Shown piece by piece: positions 9,819 through 18,330 of a DNA stretch of 58,916 nucleotides. The translations under genes were made by a program, and so were the position numbers. Below the pieces are notes generated by a model, which was not told the origin of the DNA, searched no databases, and saw nothing but the letters and a program-made list of their open reading frames with translations. Every line of letters begins with the position of its first letter. Within the stretch, counting starts at the first letter, position 1. The DNA is from Bacteroidales bacterium UBA4814. GTDB taxonomy: Bacteria > Bacteroidota > Bacteroidia > Bacteroidales > UBA7960. The stretch lies in the NCBI GenBank assembly GCA_002402465.1, contig DHFW01000026.1:2531-61446 (forward strand). The letters are read 5' to 3'.

Positions 9819-12308
9819 CTACTGCGCATAAAGGATATAAAACCCGGGTTGGAAGCCACCAATATTAATAGTTTCAGGCAGTGTTGCCGAATTGTTCATC
9901 AGGACAATACCCTGGCTGCTGGTCAAACGAAGTATCCAGGGCGTATAGTCATTCATTTCGGCATCAGCTTCAGATATTGTAATGATGTGGCTGGCAGGAT
10001 TTGGGTGAACCACCAGGCGCAATACTCCCCCGCAGAGTGAAACGTACTTCTGATTGGTGCTCCACGAGCATCCATCTATGCCATAGCTGACCTCAACATA
10101 GCGGGGAGGGTAATTTCCGCTTATGGTAAAAGGCATTGATGTTGGCCCGTTCCCTAACATTATCGGGTATTCGCTCTCATCGAACAGCGTCCATGAGTAG
10201 TCCGTCACATCAGGGTGCGTGTTTATCAGCCGCATGGTTGCCCATTGCCCGGGTTCCAGGCAGTGTACCTGCAGTTCCTGTCCGTACTGCCACACGTATG
10301 GGCCGGCTATGTTACCGGGAGGGGTGCCTACCCATACATGTTTTATCAGGCTTACGGTATCGCACGATCCGGATATAATGGCTTTTACCCAGCCCGGGCC
10401 ATTAGCGGCAGGGCTGGCAGCCCGAACCTGGAAAGAAAACGGACCCATTTTATCCGAGCGAACCAGGTTCTCGCTTTTGTCCCAACTTACGGTTGCTCCC
10501 TGGGGAAGGTTGCCAACGGTATAGGTGACCCAGGAATTGCATACAACGGTGGGGCCGGAAATTGGGCCTGCTGTAGCAGCGGTATTTAACACTCCAACTG
10601 CTGTATAAGATATATTAGACTGTGAAACATTAGATGGCACCCACTTGTTAATAGTTTGATATAAAATATTATATCTAACATAATAAACATAGTATGTTAC
10701 ATCAAATCCTGTTTCTGTAACATTCGTTATCTGTGCCCAGGGGATGCCATCGTTAGGGGTCGCGGCACTCAGGCAGGTGCTTTGACGCTCTCTCATCCAC
10801 ACTGTAGGGGGTGAGCAGAACGGAATTTCAAAATTAATCCGCTTGGTTACGGTGTACCTGTCAACATCCAGGTACGTTCCCGGAGCAATACCCCAACTGC
10901 TTCCGGTATAAATCCATTGGCTGATATTGGTTTTGGTGGAGAACCCTCCATACGAAACCCCGTGCACCACCTCGTTGGGCTCATCGATGAATTGAAGCGC
11001 AACTCCAGCATTGATTCTTCCATAGCCATATTCAGGATCATGATCAGGAACAATATTATCATCAGCAGTCAGCCTGATGACCTGCCTGATATCATCGTTA
11101 GTCAGGTTGCTTCTGTAGCCCTTTAGCAACGAGGCAAGGCCTGCTACCTGGGGCGCAGCGAGAGATGTGCCGTTTACAAATCTATATTCTCCTCCAATAG
11201 TTGTAGTAAAAATATTACGGCCATTATTTAGATCGTCCACTCCTCCCGGGGCAACTACATCAATATGGTTCCCCATGTTTGAAAAGGGAGAACGTATATC
11301 GTTGTTTTGCGTTGCTCCCACAGCAATCACACTTCTATAACCGCAAGGATACTTTAATCGAGTGTCCCAATCATTGCCCATTGTTGCCACCACTACTCTG
11401 TCCATTTGATAGGCATGTTCAAAGGCCATTCTCAGAGTATTGCTAAGTGTATTGTCAAAACTCCAGCTGCAATTAATTACGTTTGCCCCTTCAGCAACTA
11501 CATCAGTTATCTTCTGTGCAACAGTATTGTCGCCAAGCCAACTGCCATTCGAAGAGCTGACTTTTTTTGATATTATTTGCGCATTCCAATCAACACCTCG
11601 CATTCCCTCTCCATTCATAGCGTTGGCTGCTGCCACCCCTGCAACAAGAGTACCATGATCGTCGCCGGAATGGGAGTCACCCGACACTCTCCCCTCAAAC
11701 TCAATATGGTTTAGGTCTATTCCTTTATCCATTATTGCTATTTTGATTTGAGGGCTGCCAGTGAATATTCCCCAAGCAGTTTCTGCATTAATATCGCCTC
11801 CAGCCACACCGCCTAACCTCCCATCGTTGTTTAGGTACCACTGAGGCCCATCCAAATAAGAAGGGTCGTTGTCAAAAACAGGTTCAGCGTGCTTTTCGGC
11901 AAACTTCACTGATGGCAGTTTACTTAAGGTAGAAATAGCACTTTCAGCCTCCTGCTCTGAATCGAAAGTAACAATAAATATCCGGTGGAATGAAGGAGTA
12001 TTTATCAATTCGCCATCGCTGCGTACCGCTACGCTATCCCTTGTCGGCCAAGCCGGGAACGCACGCCCTATGTGCCTTGCTCCGGTAGTTGCAAGTGCGG
12101 TTTGCAACTCCCCGGATTTTATGCTTTTACCTGCCTGCGTTATCGGAATTAAACCTTTCTCCTTTTCGGGCAATTCAAGTGAATCAGGCAAAACGTAAAC
12201 CAGCAACTCGGTTTTAAGATAACGCTCCTGGGCATAAATCGCTGAGCCAAAAATGGAAAATGAAAAAATAAATGCTAGGTACATATTGATATGTAATGCT
12301 TTTTTCAT
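9819..12308 (-). CDS. Subtilisin-like S8 serine protease, T9SS cargo with a truncated sorting signal
   Basis: A secreted S8-family protease. The start at 12308 gives MKKALHIN and a signal peptide ending near IYAQ; an upstream in-frame ATG at 12332 would add eight residues. The catalytic triad is visible: Asp in IAIMDKGID, His in DDHGTLVAG and Ser in NGTSLAAPQVAG, which places the protease domain at about residues 180-440. Downstream are beta-rich domains and a T9SS type A sorting domain beginning at VVHPNPASHIITIS. The frame stops at FYILYAQ, but the codons beyond the TAG complete a normal sorting signal, so the gene appears to carry a nonsense mutation at its 3' end. The enzyme may fail to be exported across the outer membrane. 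It converges on tamA and is AT-richer than its neighbours. Confidence 0.85.
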   Translation of the reverse strand: MKKALHINMYLAFIFSFSIFGSAIYAQERYLKTELLVYVLPDSLELPEKEKGLIPITQAGKSIKSGELQTALATTGARHIGRAFPAWPTRDSVAVRSDGELINTPSFHRIFIVTFDSEQEAESAISTLSKLPSVKFAEKHAEPVFDNDPSYLDGPQWYLNNDGRLGGVAGGDINAETAWGIFTGSPQIKIAIMDKGIDLNHIEFEGRVSGDSHSGDDHGTLVAGVAAANAMNGEGMRGVDWNAQIISKKVSSSNGSWLGDNTVAQKITDVVAEGANVINCSWSFDNTLSNTLRMAFEHAYQMDRVVVATMGNDWDTRLKYPCGYRSVIAVGATQNNDIRSPFSNMGNHIDVVAPGGVDDLNNGRNIFTTTIGGEYRFVNGTSLAAPQVAGLASLLKGYRSNLTNDDIRQVIRLTADDNIVPDHDPEYGYGRINAGVALQFIDEPNEVVHGVSYGGFSTKTNISQWIYTGSSWGIAPGTYLDVDRYTVTKRINFEIPFCSPPTVWMRERQSTCLSAATPNDGIPWAQITNVTETGFDVTYYVYYVRYNILYQTINKWVPSNVSQSNISYTAVGVLNTAATAGPISGPTVVCNSWVTYTVGNLPQGATVSWDKSENLVRSDKMGPFSFQVRAASPAANGPGWVKAIISGSCDTVSLIKHVWVGTPPGNIAGPYVWQYGQELQVHCLEPGQWATMRLINTHPDVTDYSWTLFDESEYPIMLGNGPTSMPFTISGNYPPRYVEVSYGIDGCSWSTNQKYVSLCGGVLRLVVHPNPASHIITISEADAEMNDYTPWILRLTSSQGIVLMNNSATLPETINIGGFQPGFYILYAQ

Positions 12309-12350
12309 GGTTTGGTTTTTTTGGTTATACAAACAGAATTATTGTTTATT

Positions 12351-13250
12351 TTAAAAATGATGCTCAAAAGTAAGCTGTCGCTTGTTGCTTCCATTGGCAT
12401 TCATAATCCAAAGCCGCCCATTTTCTGAGCGAGCATCGGTGTAAACGATATAGTTCCCGCAAGGGCTCCAATCGCATCTATAGCCATGAGTATTTGTTAG
12501 CTGTTTTAGATTTGAACCATCTATTTCCATAGACCATATTTGATGAAGACGTGTAGCTTGTGACTGTGAAGTGAAAGCAATTTTTTTATGTATACTGGAG
12601 ATTTTGGGGTAATAATCAGTTGATTCATTGAATGTTATCCTAGTTTCATTTCCCCCTTCTGAGTTCATCGAAAAAATCTCAGAAGAAAAGAAAACCCCTT
12701 GTTTATAACGAATATGAATTATTGTATCTCCAACCCAATGGGGCATTCTTACCGCACCTTCTCCGGGTTTATACGATATTAGAAATTTATCACTTCCATC
12801 AAATTTCATTTTCCATAAAGCGTATAAAGTGGTTTCTCCTATAATAATCGCATCATAAGCAATCCAATCTCCATTTGAACTCCAGGCGGGGAAAAAGTTT
12901 CTTCCCTCAAACGTCAGCTGGGTAAGACTATCGCCATCAATCTTCTTCTTCCATATCTGTGCGCCCTGCGAGAAGGCTAGCCACTGACCGCAGGGGCTCC
13001 ACGCCGGTGAATCGGCAATGCCCTGATGCCAAAGCTGTAATTGCTCCCCATCGGGGCTAATAAGATAAATACCATCATTAGGCATACTGCCATGCACAAA
13101 TGCTATCCACTGGCCATCGGGGCTCCAGGCTGGTTCGCTATCGGTAATGTTGAAATCGAAGGGGCCGGGAAAGGGATCTTCCCGCCTTTCGCATGAATTA
13201 TAGGTAAGCAGGAAGAATGCTGTAAACAGGTAAAGCGCTTTGGTTTACAT
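12351..13250 (-). pseudogene. TolB/PD40 beta-propeller lipoprotein with a stop at codon 2
   Basis: The frame encodes repeated PD40/WD40-like beta-propeller blades of TolB type (AWSPDGQW, AWSPCGQWLAF, AWSSNGDWIAY, DWSPCGNYIVY). Such proteins are periplasmic or surface lipoproteins in Bacteroidota. Extending upstream of the GTG at 13097, the same frame reads a propeller blade and then a lipoprotein signal, YLFTAFFLLTYNSC. It is preceded by ATG-TAA-ACC-AAA at 13250-13239. Changing TAA to AAA would give MKTKALYLF, a perfect start. I therefore infer a nonsense mutation at codon 2. A product could still start at the internal GTG but would lack its export signal. It lies 42 bases upstream of the protease start on the same strand. 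Confidence 0.65.
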
Positions 13251-13360
13251 TTTCAGTGAATTCCTTCATCATGGTAACATTGCAAACCTATAAAAAATAA
13301 ACAAAGCACCGGATTTTCCTGTTAAAAAAATCCAGCGCCTGGTCTTGTTGGTAGTTTTTA

Positions 13361-14001
13361 GTTTAAAGGACAGGCTGTAACACTGAAGATCAGGATCCGA
13401 AACTACGGCGAACACCCACTCGAAAACCAGCCCTTGCGGCTTTTCATTAACGATGTGCAGCGTACAGTGGCTTCCTTCAGCATTCCGGCCTTCGGGCAAA
13501 CCGAAGAAAGCCTCACCTGGACCATTCAGCAAGAAGGAATCAACCAGGGTCGCATCGAGATTGTTGACTACCCAGTGACCTTTGATGACCAAATGTTTTT
13601 CAGCTATGAAGTGGCTACTGGAATTCCAGTGCTCAGCATCGATGAGCAGGGGCAGGGCACTTTCCTCAGGGCATTGTTCGGACGCGACACCACTTTCTCT
13701 TTCAGCTCAATGCCGGCCTTCGCCGTCGATTTCAGCGCATTCCCGCGTTATAATTTGGTGGTGCTCAACGGGCTTAATGCCATTAGCCCCGGATTGGCAA
13801 TGGAAGCCCAGCGCTATGTTGAGCAGGGTGGGCACCGGCTTGCGCATCGATGCCTCCATCTTTGTGCTGCGTTTCGACTTCGCATTTCCGCTGGCCCTGC
13901 CCTGGGACACAGGAAGCTTTTTCCAGGCTTTAGAACCATTTAAAAAAGACTGGCGCCGCCAGAACCTGATCTTTAACCTGGGCATTGGGTATCCGTTTTA
14001 G
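13361..14001 (+). pseudogene. Chimeric pseudogene: batA-like fragment fused to the tamA 3' end
   Basis: From about 13361 to 13830 the DNA matches bases ~19050-19510 of the batA-like gene at 18331-20367, clearly homologous but with many silent differences. At GGTGGGCACCGGC (about 13828) it switches to a copy of the 3' end of tamA (9556-9730) and runs to an identical TAG. The last 60 bases are identical in both tamA copies. The two halves are in different reading frames, there is no start for the batA part, and no complete domain is present. Residual frames of 169 and 139 residues cover it. It is best read as the deletion scar of an older duplication that once held second copies of both genes. 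Confidence 0.88.
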
Positions 14002-14140
14002 AAATTTTTGTTAGAATTGCTGCATAAAGACTTTGGCTGTTAGTCTGCAATTACCTGTTGGCTGGCGTTTTTTGCCGGTCATTGCTTCACTTTTTTGGTT
14101 TGTTAGGGAAAATAGTACAAAAACTCTGTTAAAATTGCCC

Positions 14141-14148
14141 TAATTTTG
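14141..14148 (+). promoter_or_regulatory. Candidate -7 promoter element
   Basis: TAATTTTG matches the Bacteroidota -7 consensus TAnnTTTG and lies 40 bases before the ATG at 14189. A matching TTTG at the correct -33 spacing is not obvious. Confidence 0.4.
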
Positions 14149-14188
14149 ATTTTTAGAACCATTTTTCTAACCATAATTTTTACCTCCT

Positions 14189-17100
14189 ATGAAAAAATCT
14201 ACCATTACCCTTTTGTTTGCTTTTTTTCTAGTCTCTTTTGCCCTTGGGCAAGAGCCAAATGGGGAAATGCCATTACCTATGAACATTGATTTTGAGCTTT
14301 TTTACGGGGTAAACCTCCCCGAGGTGTATCCTGGCTGGCTCGAAGGCAAAGGTGTTGGTACCCCACAGATTATGAACGGGGCCTGGTATCGTGCCGATGT
14401 GCTCTATGGCTCGGCCACTGCTTCCGTTACTTTCGACTACGTCGGGCTAAAAGATGAATGGATCATCAGTCCGCCATTTGTGGCTTCCGAATCCACCAAA
14501 ATTACCTTTATGGCAGCACTAAGCCGCATATGGAACGATCCCAGCCAGGGAAACCTAAGCTACAACGACAGCATCAGCGTGCTGGTTTCAACCAGCGATT
14601 TCAACTTCGAGCATGTGGTGCATACGTTCAAATTCTCCAATCAGCCCACCTGGATTCCCCAGTATTACGATTTTGACCTGGGTCAGTTTGCTGATCAGCT
14701 TATCCGGGTGGCCTTTTATGCCACTAATGGTCAGGAAGCAAATAGCCTGGCAGCCTTCCACCTCGATGATATTGTGATAAAAAATGCCGTGCCCCACGAC
14801 GCCTTGGCTTTCGGCCTGGTAGAGCCTTCCAATGCCAGTTGTTTTGAAGAAAACCAGCCTGTGGTGGTTCGTATCAAGAACGATGGGCTGGAACCCATCA
14901 GCTCCGTGCCGGTAAGGGTCAGGATAAGAGGCGCCCTGACAAAGAACCTGTTTGGAGCCTACCAGGGGATAATCGAGCCGAATGATTATGTTGACTTTGA
15001 GGTGGGAACACTAGAGGATACCCCTTTCGGGGAATATCATTTCAGCGTTGAAACCGAGCATCCGGCCGATGGCTTTGGGGCAAATAATGTGAAAGGCAAT
15101 ATTGTGGTAAACAATCCCGAGCCTCGTAACCTTCCCTTGCCATTTATGAATTTTATTGGTTTTTACACCAATAATTTGGGCGATATATACCCAGGCTGGT
15201 ACGAAGCCCGGGGCAAGGATTATCCGCGGGTAAAAATGGACACCGACTGGCAGGGCGACAACTTTGGGGGCTCGCGCACAGCCAGCGTATATTTTGTTCA
15301 GCTGGGCACCGAGGATTGGATGATTGGGCCAAAATTTACAGCGACCGAAAACCTTGAACTGCAATTAAGGGCTGCCTTGCAGTTCGACCAGGGCACCACC
15401 CAAATGGGATCGGATGACAAGCTTGCCATTATGGTTTCGACCGACTGCGGGGCCACTTGGGAGCAGGCTGCCGCATTCGACCGTGGCAGCGGCCTTACCT
15501 CCTCACTGCAGGCATTTTCGTTTCCGCTTTCGCAATATGCCGGACAAGAAATTATTCTTGCTTTTTATGCCACCACTGGAGCCATCAACAACCCCGAGAG
15601 TTATATTTTCCACATTACCGATGTGGAGATCAAAAATCAGTTTGGAAATGATGCCGGTGTAACAGCCTTGTTGTCGCCCGGCAATTCGTGCTCTTTTTCT
15701 GATACAGAGATGGTTACGGTAGAAGTGACCAATTTTGGCACCCAATCCATTAGCAACTTCCAGGTGGCTTTCAGTCTCAACGATGATCCACCTATTGCCG
15801 AAACCATTAGCCAAAGCCTTGCCCATGGCGAAACCCTTGAATATTCTTTTCAGACAACCATTGACCTGAGTGAAGGAGGAGAAAACCATATCTCTGTTTA
15901 CACGCTGCTTGAAAACGATGAATTCGAAGGCAACGATGGCCTTTTCGATGTGCCTTTGGTGCTTTCTTCCTTCGATCTTTCATCCCAGGGTGCCTACACC
16001 ATGGGCTTTGAGCCTCACGAAGACTTCAGTGGATGGCTGGTGCAGGATGCCAACAACGATGGCACCACTTGGATGCTGAACCCCGACCCGGTACATGCCA
16101 ACACGGGAAGCCATTCTTATTCCTTTATGTCGAACCAAACCAGTGTGCCCAGCAACGACTGGCTTATGAGCCCCTGTTTCAACCTGCAGGAAGGTGCCAC
16201 CTATTACGTGAGCTTCCACTACAAGAATCGGGCAGCCAATTGGCCCGAAAGCCTCAAACTAAACCTTGGTACAGCTCAGCAGGCTTCGGCCATGAGCCAG
16301 GTTATTCTTGACCTTGGGCAAATCAGCAATTCGGTTTATAATAAAGTAGAAACCACATTTTCCGTAAGCGAGACAGGCGAATATTATTTTGGCTGGCACG
16401 CTTATGGTCCTGCCGACCAGTTTGGAATGCACATTGACGACATTACCATCTACCAGGTGTTTGAACATGACCTTTCTGTGACCCAATTAATTGTTCCCCG
16501 CGAAAAGGATGAAAGTTGCGGCCTTATTCCGGCCCAAAGCATGCAGATTGAAATCACCAATTTTGGAAGCACCGCAGCTTCTGCATTTGATGTTTACCTG
16601 CAGATTAACGACCTTGGCGCCCTGGCCTTTTCCTTTACCGAAACAATTGCCGCCGGCCAAAGCCAATGGTTTAGCCTCGAAGGCGGTTTTACCCTTATGC
16701 CCGACCAGGTATATCAACTCACAGCATGGAGCAGCCACCTGCAAGAACAAAACCCGGTTAACGATACCCTTTTTGTTGCAGATTATTTGATGCAGCAATA
16801 CTTCACCAGTTTTGAAGCCACTGATGATGTGAGCGACTGGATGGTTCAGAATCTTGGCGGAGTCAATGAGTGGCAGTTAGTTGAGGATGCCTCAGTGGCC
16901 AACACAGGGTCTTTCTTATACGCCATTCGCACCGATGGTGCCGGCGGAAATGTTATTAACAATGACTGGCTTTTCAGCGAATGTTTTTACCTTGAGGCAG
17001 GTAAGTGCTACGAGATAAGCTTCTATTATCGTTCCCGATTTTCGACCGAAAACCTGCGATTGAGCATTGGCACCGGGCAGGATGTGCTGCTTATGGAACA

Positions 17101-18205
17101 GCTACTGATTTCTCTGCCTTCTTTCAACACCAACGCCTACCAGCGAGCTGCTCAGCAGTTTACGGTGGAAGAAAGCGGCGTGTACTACTTTGGCTGGCAC
17201 ACTGATGGAGGCACTTCGGGAAGGTATTACATTTACATTGACGACGTGGCCGTGGTCGAAGACCTAGATAATCAACCCGTGGCCAACCCTGATTACTTTG
17301 TGCTCGACCATGAGGTGGGCTTCCGGGCCAACGCCCAAAATGCAACCACCTATCTCTGGGACTTTGGCGATGGCCAAACTTCTGTGGAAGAGAACCCATT
17401 CCATGTGTATGCCCAGGCCGGAACCTACAACGTCAGCCTGAGCGTGGGCAGCGGCTGTGTGACCAATACCATGGAGTTTACCGTGGAACTGGAATTGCCC
17501 GTTTATGAAGTTACCTTCGAAGTTACTGATTTGAATGGCACTCCGGTAACAGAAGCCGTGGTAAACCTTGAAGGCAACCCAGGAGTAGCAGGAATGTATC
17601 TTTTCGAATTGTCGCAAGGCGGATACGTTTACGAGGTAACTTTTGAAGATTATCTTGCTACCGGAAATTTCACAGTAATCGATTCGGACCTCACTGTTCC
17701 GGTGATTTTGCCCATGGAAGGCGAAACTTTTACGGTTACTTTTGTGGTAAAAGACACTTATGGTCAGGATGTCGCTGATGCTGTGATAAGCCTGAACGGC
17801 GTTGAGAATGATCCCGGCGATTATGTTTTCGAATCGGTGGCTCCCGGCACTTACGCCTGGATGGTAACCCAGGCCGACTTTCTGCAGGCCGAAGGGGAGG
17901 TGACCGTAGTAGATATGGATGTGACTGTACATGTGGAATTAATCACTACCAGCATTACCGATCCGTTCCTTAGCGGCATCAGGCTCTATCCCAATCCTGC
18001 GGGAAGCCGCATCACCATAAGTTTTGATGGCATTATTACAGGTTTCAGAATAATGAACATGAACGGCCAGGTAAAGTTTAACCAGGTAGTTGAACGCAAT
18101 CGTCAAACTTTCGATGTTTCGCTCGAAGGCCTGCAACCAGGCACTTACATACTGCAACTCATTACTGAATCAGGCATTCACAATCAGACGTTTATCAAAA
18201 AGTAA
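14189..18205 (+). CDS. Large secreted multi-domain protein with PKD and T9SS type A sorting domain
   Basis: A 1338-residue exported protein, probably displayed on the surface or released by T9SS. Residues 1-20 are a signal peptide ending in FALGQ. Four related lectin-like 'choice-of-anchor' modules follow (about 30-190, 315-475, 600-765, 855-1015), each with a WIISP/WLMSP-type strand and a late HIDDI/YIDDV strand. Between them are CARDB-like linker domains. A PKD domain (YLWDFGDGQTS) lies near 1060-1110, then two carboxypeptidase-regulatory-like modules (~1115-1255). The C-terminal type A sorting domain starts at LYPNPAGSRITISF and ends in QTFIKK. A strong terminator follows. No catalytic domain is visible, so an adhesin or binding role is my inference. 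Confidence 0.88.
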   Translation: MKKSTITLLFAFFLVSFALGQEPNGEMPLPMNIDFELFYGVNLPEVYPGWLEGKGVGTPQIMNGAWYRADVLYGSATASVTFDYVGLKDEWIISPPFVASESTKITFMAALSRIWNDPSQGNLSYNDSISVLVSTSDFNFEHVVHTFKFSNQPTWIPQYYDFDLGQFADQLIRVAFYATNGQEANSLAAFHLDDIVIKNAVPHDALAFGLVEPSNASCFEENQPVVVRIKNDGLEPISSVPVRVRIRGALTKNLFGAYQGIIEPNDYVDFEVGTLEDTPFGEYHFSVETEHPADGFGANNVKGNIVVNNPEPRNLPLPFMNFIGFYTNNLGDIYPGWYEARGKDYPRVKMDTDWQGDNFGGSRTASVYFVQLGTEDWMIGPKFTATENLELQLRAALQFDQGTTQMGSDDKLAIMVSTDCGATWEQAAAFDRGSGLTSSLQAFSFPLSQYAGQEIILAFYATTGAINNPESYIFHITDVEIKNQFGNDAGVTALLSPGNSCSFSDTEMVTVEVTNFGTQSISNFQVAFSLNDDPPIAETISQSLAHGETLEYSFQTTIDLSEGGENHISVYTLLENDEFEGNDGLFDVPLVLSSFDLSSQGAYTMGFEPHEDFSGWLVQDANNDGTTWMLNPDPVHANTGSHSYSFMSNQTSVPSNDWLMSPCFNLQEGATYYVSFHYKNRAANWPESLKLNLGTAQQASAMSQVILDLGQISNSVYNKVETTFSVSETGEYYFGWHAYGPADQFGMHIDDITIYQVFEHDLSVTQLIVPREKDESCGLIPAQSMQIEITNFGSTAASAFDVYLQINDLGALAFSFTETIAAGQSQWFSLEGGFTLMPDQVYQLTAWSSHLQEQNPVNDTLFVADYLMQQYFTSFEATDDVSDWMVQNLGGVNEWQLVEDASVANTGSFLYAIRTDGAGGNVINNDWLFSECFYLEAGKCYEISFYYRSRFSTENLRLSIGTGQDVLLMEQLLISLPSFNTNAYQRAAQQFTVEESGVYYFGWHTDGGTSGRYYIYIDDVAVVEDLDNQPVANPDYFVLDHEVGFRANAQNATTYLWDFGDGQTSVEENPFHVYAQAGTYNVSLSVGSGCVTNTMEFTVELELPVYEVTFEVTDLNGTPVTEAVVNLEGNPGVAGMYLFELSQGGYVYEVTFEDYLATGNFTVIDSDLTVPVILPMEGETFTVTFVVKDTYGQDVADAVISLNGVENDPGDYVFESVAPGTYAWMVTQADFLQAEGEVTVVDMDVTVHVELITTSITDPFLSGIRLYPNPAGSRITISFDGIITGFRIMNMNGQVKFNQVVERNRQTFDVSLEGLQPGTYILQLITESGIHNQTFIKK

Positions 18206-18221
18206 TTTTTAAATTAAATAT

Positions 18222-18260
18222 AAAACGCCGCCCCAGCAACAACACAAGGGCGGCGTTTTT
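18222..18260 (+). terminator. Rho-independent terminator
   Basis: AAAACGCCGCCC and its complement GGGCGGCGTTTT form a long GC-rich stem around a ~15-base loop, ending in a T-tract. It lies 17 bases after the stop of the large T9SS protein. Confidence 0.9.
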
Positions 18261-18286
18261 ATTACCAGCCCTTAAACAATTAAACC

Positions 18287-18294
18287 TAACTTTG
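18287..18294 (+). promoter_or_regulatory. Candidate -7 promoter element
   Basis: TAACTTTG fits the TAnnTTTG consensus, lies 36 bases before the ATG of the batA-like gene and immediately follows a terminator, so a new transcript is expected here. The -33 element is weak. Confidence 0.5.
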
Positions 18295-18330
18295 TGTAGT
18301 TTATAAAAAGACCGCTCGAAAAACTGATCC

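Noticed and set aside
9819..9821. TAG read as an amino acid (recoded stop)
   Set aside because: TAG is a normal stop elsewhere in the window, e.g. for tamA at 9728-9730 and the serine hydrolase at 42894, so genome-wide recoding is unlikely.
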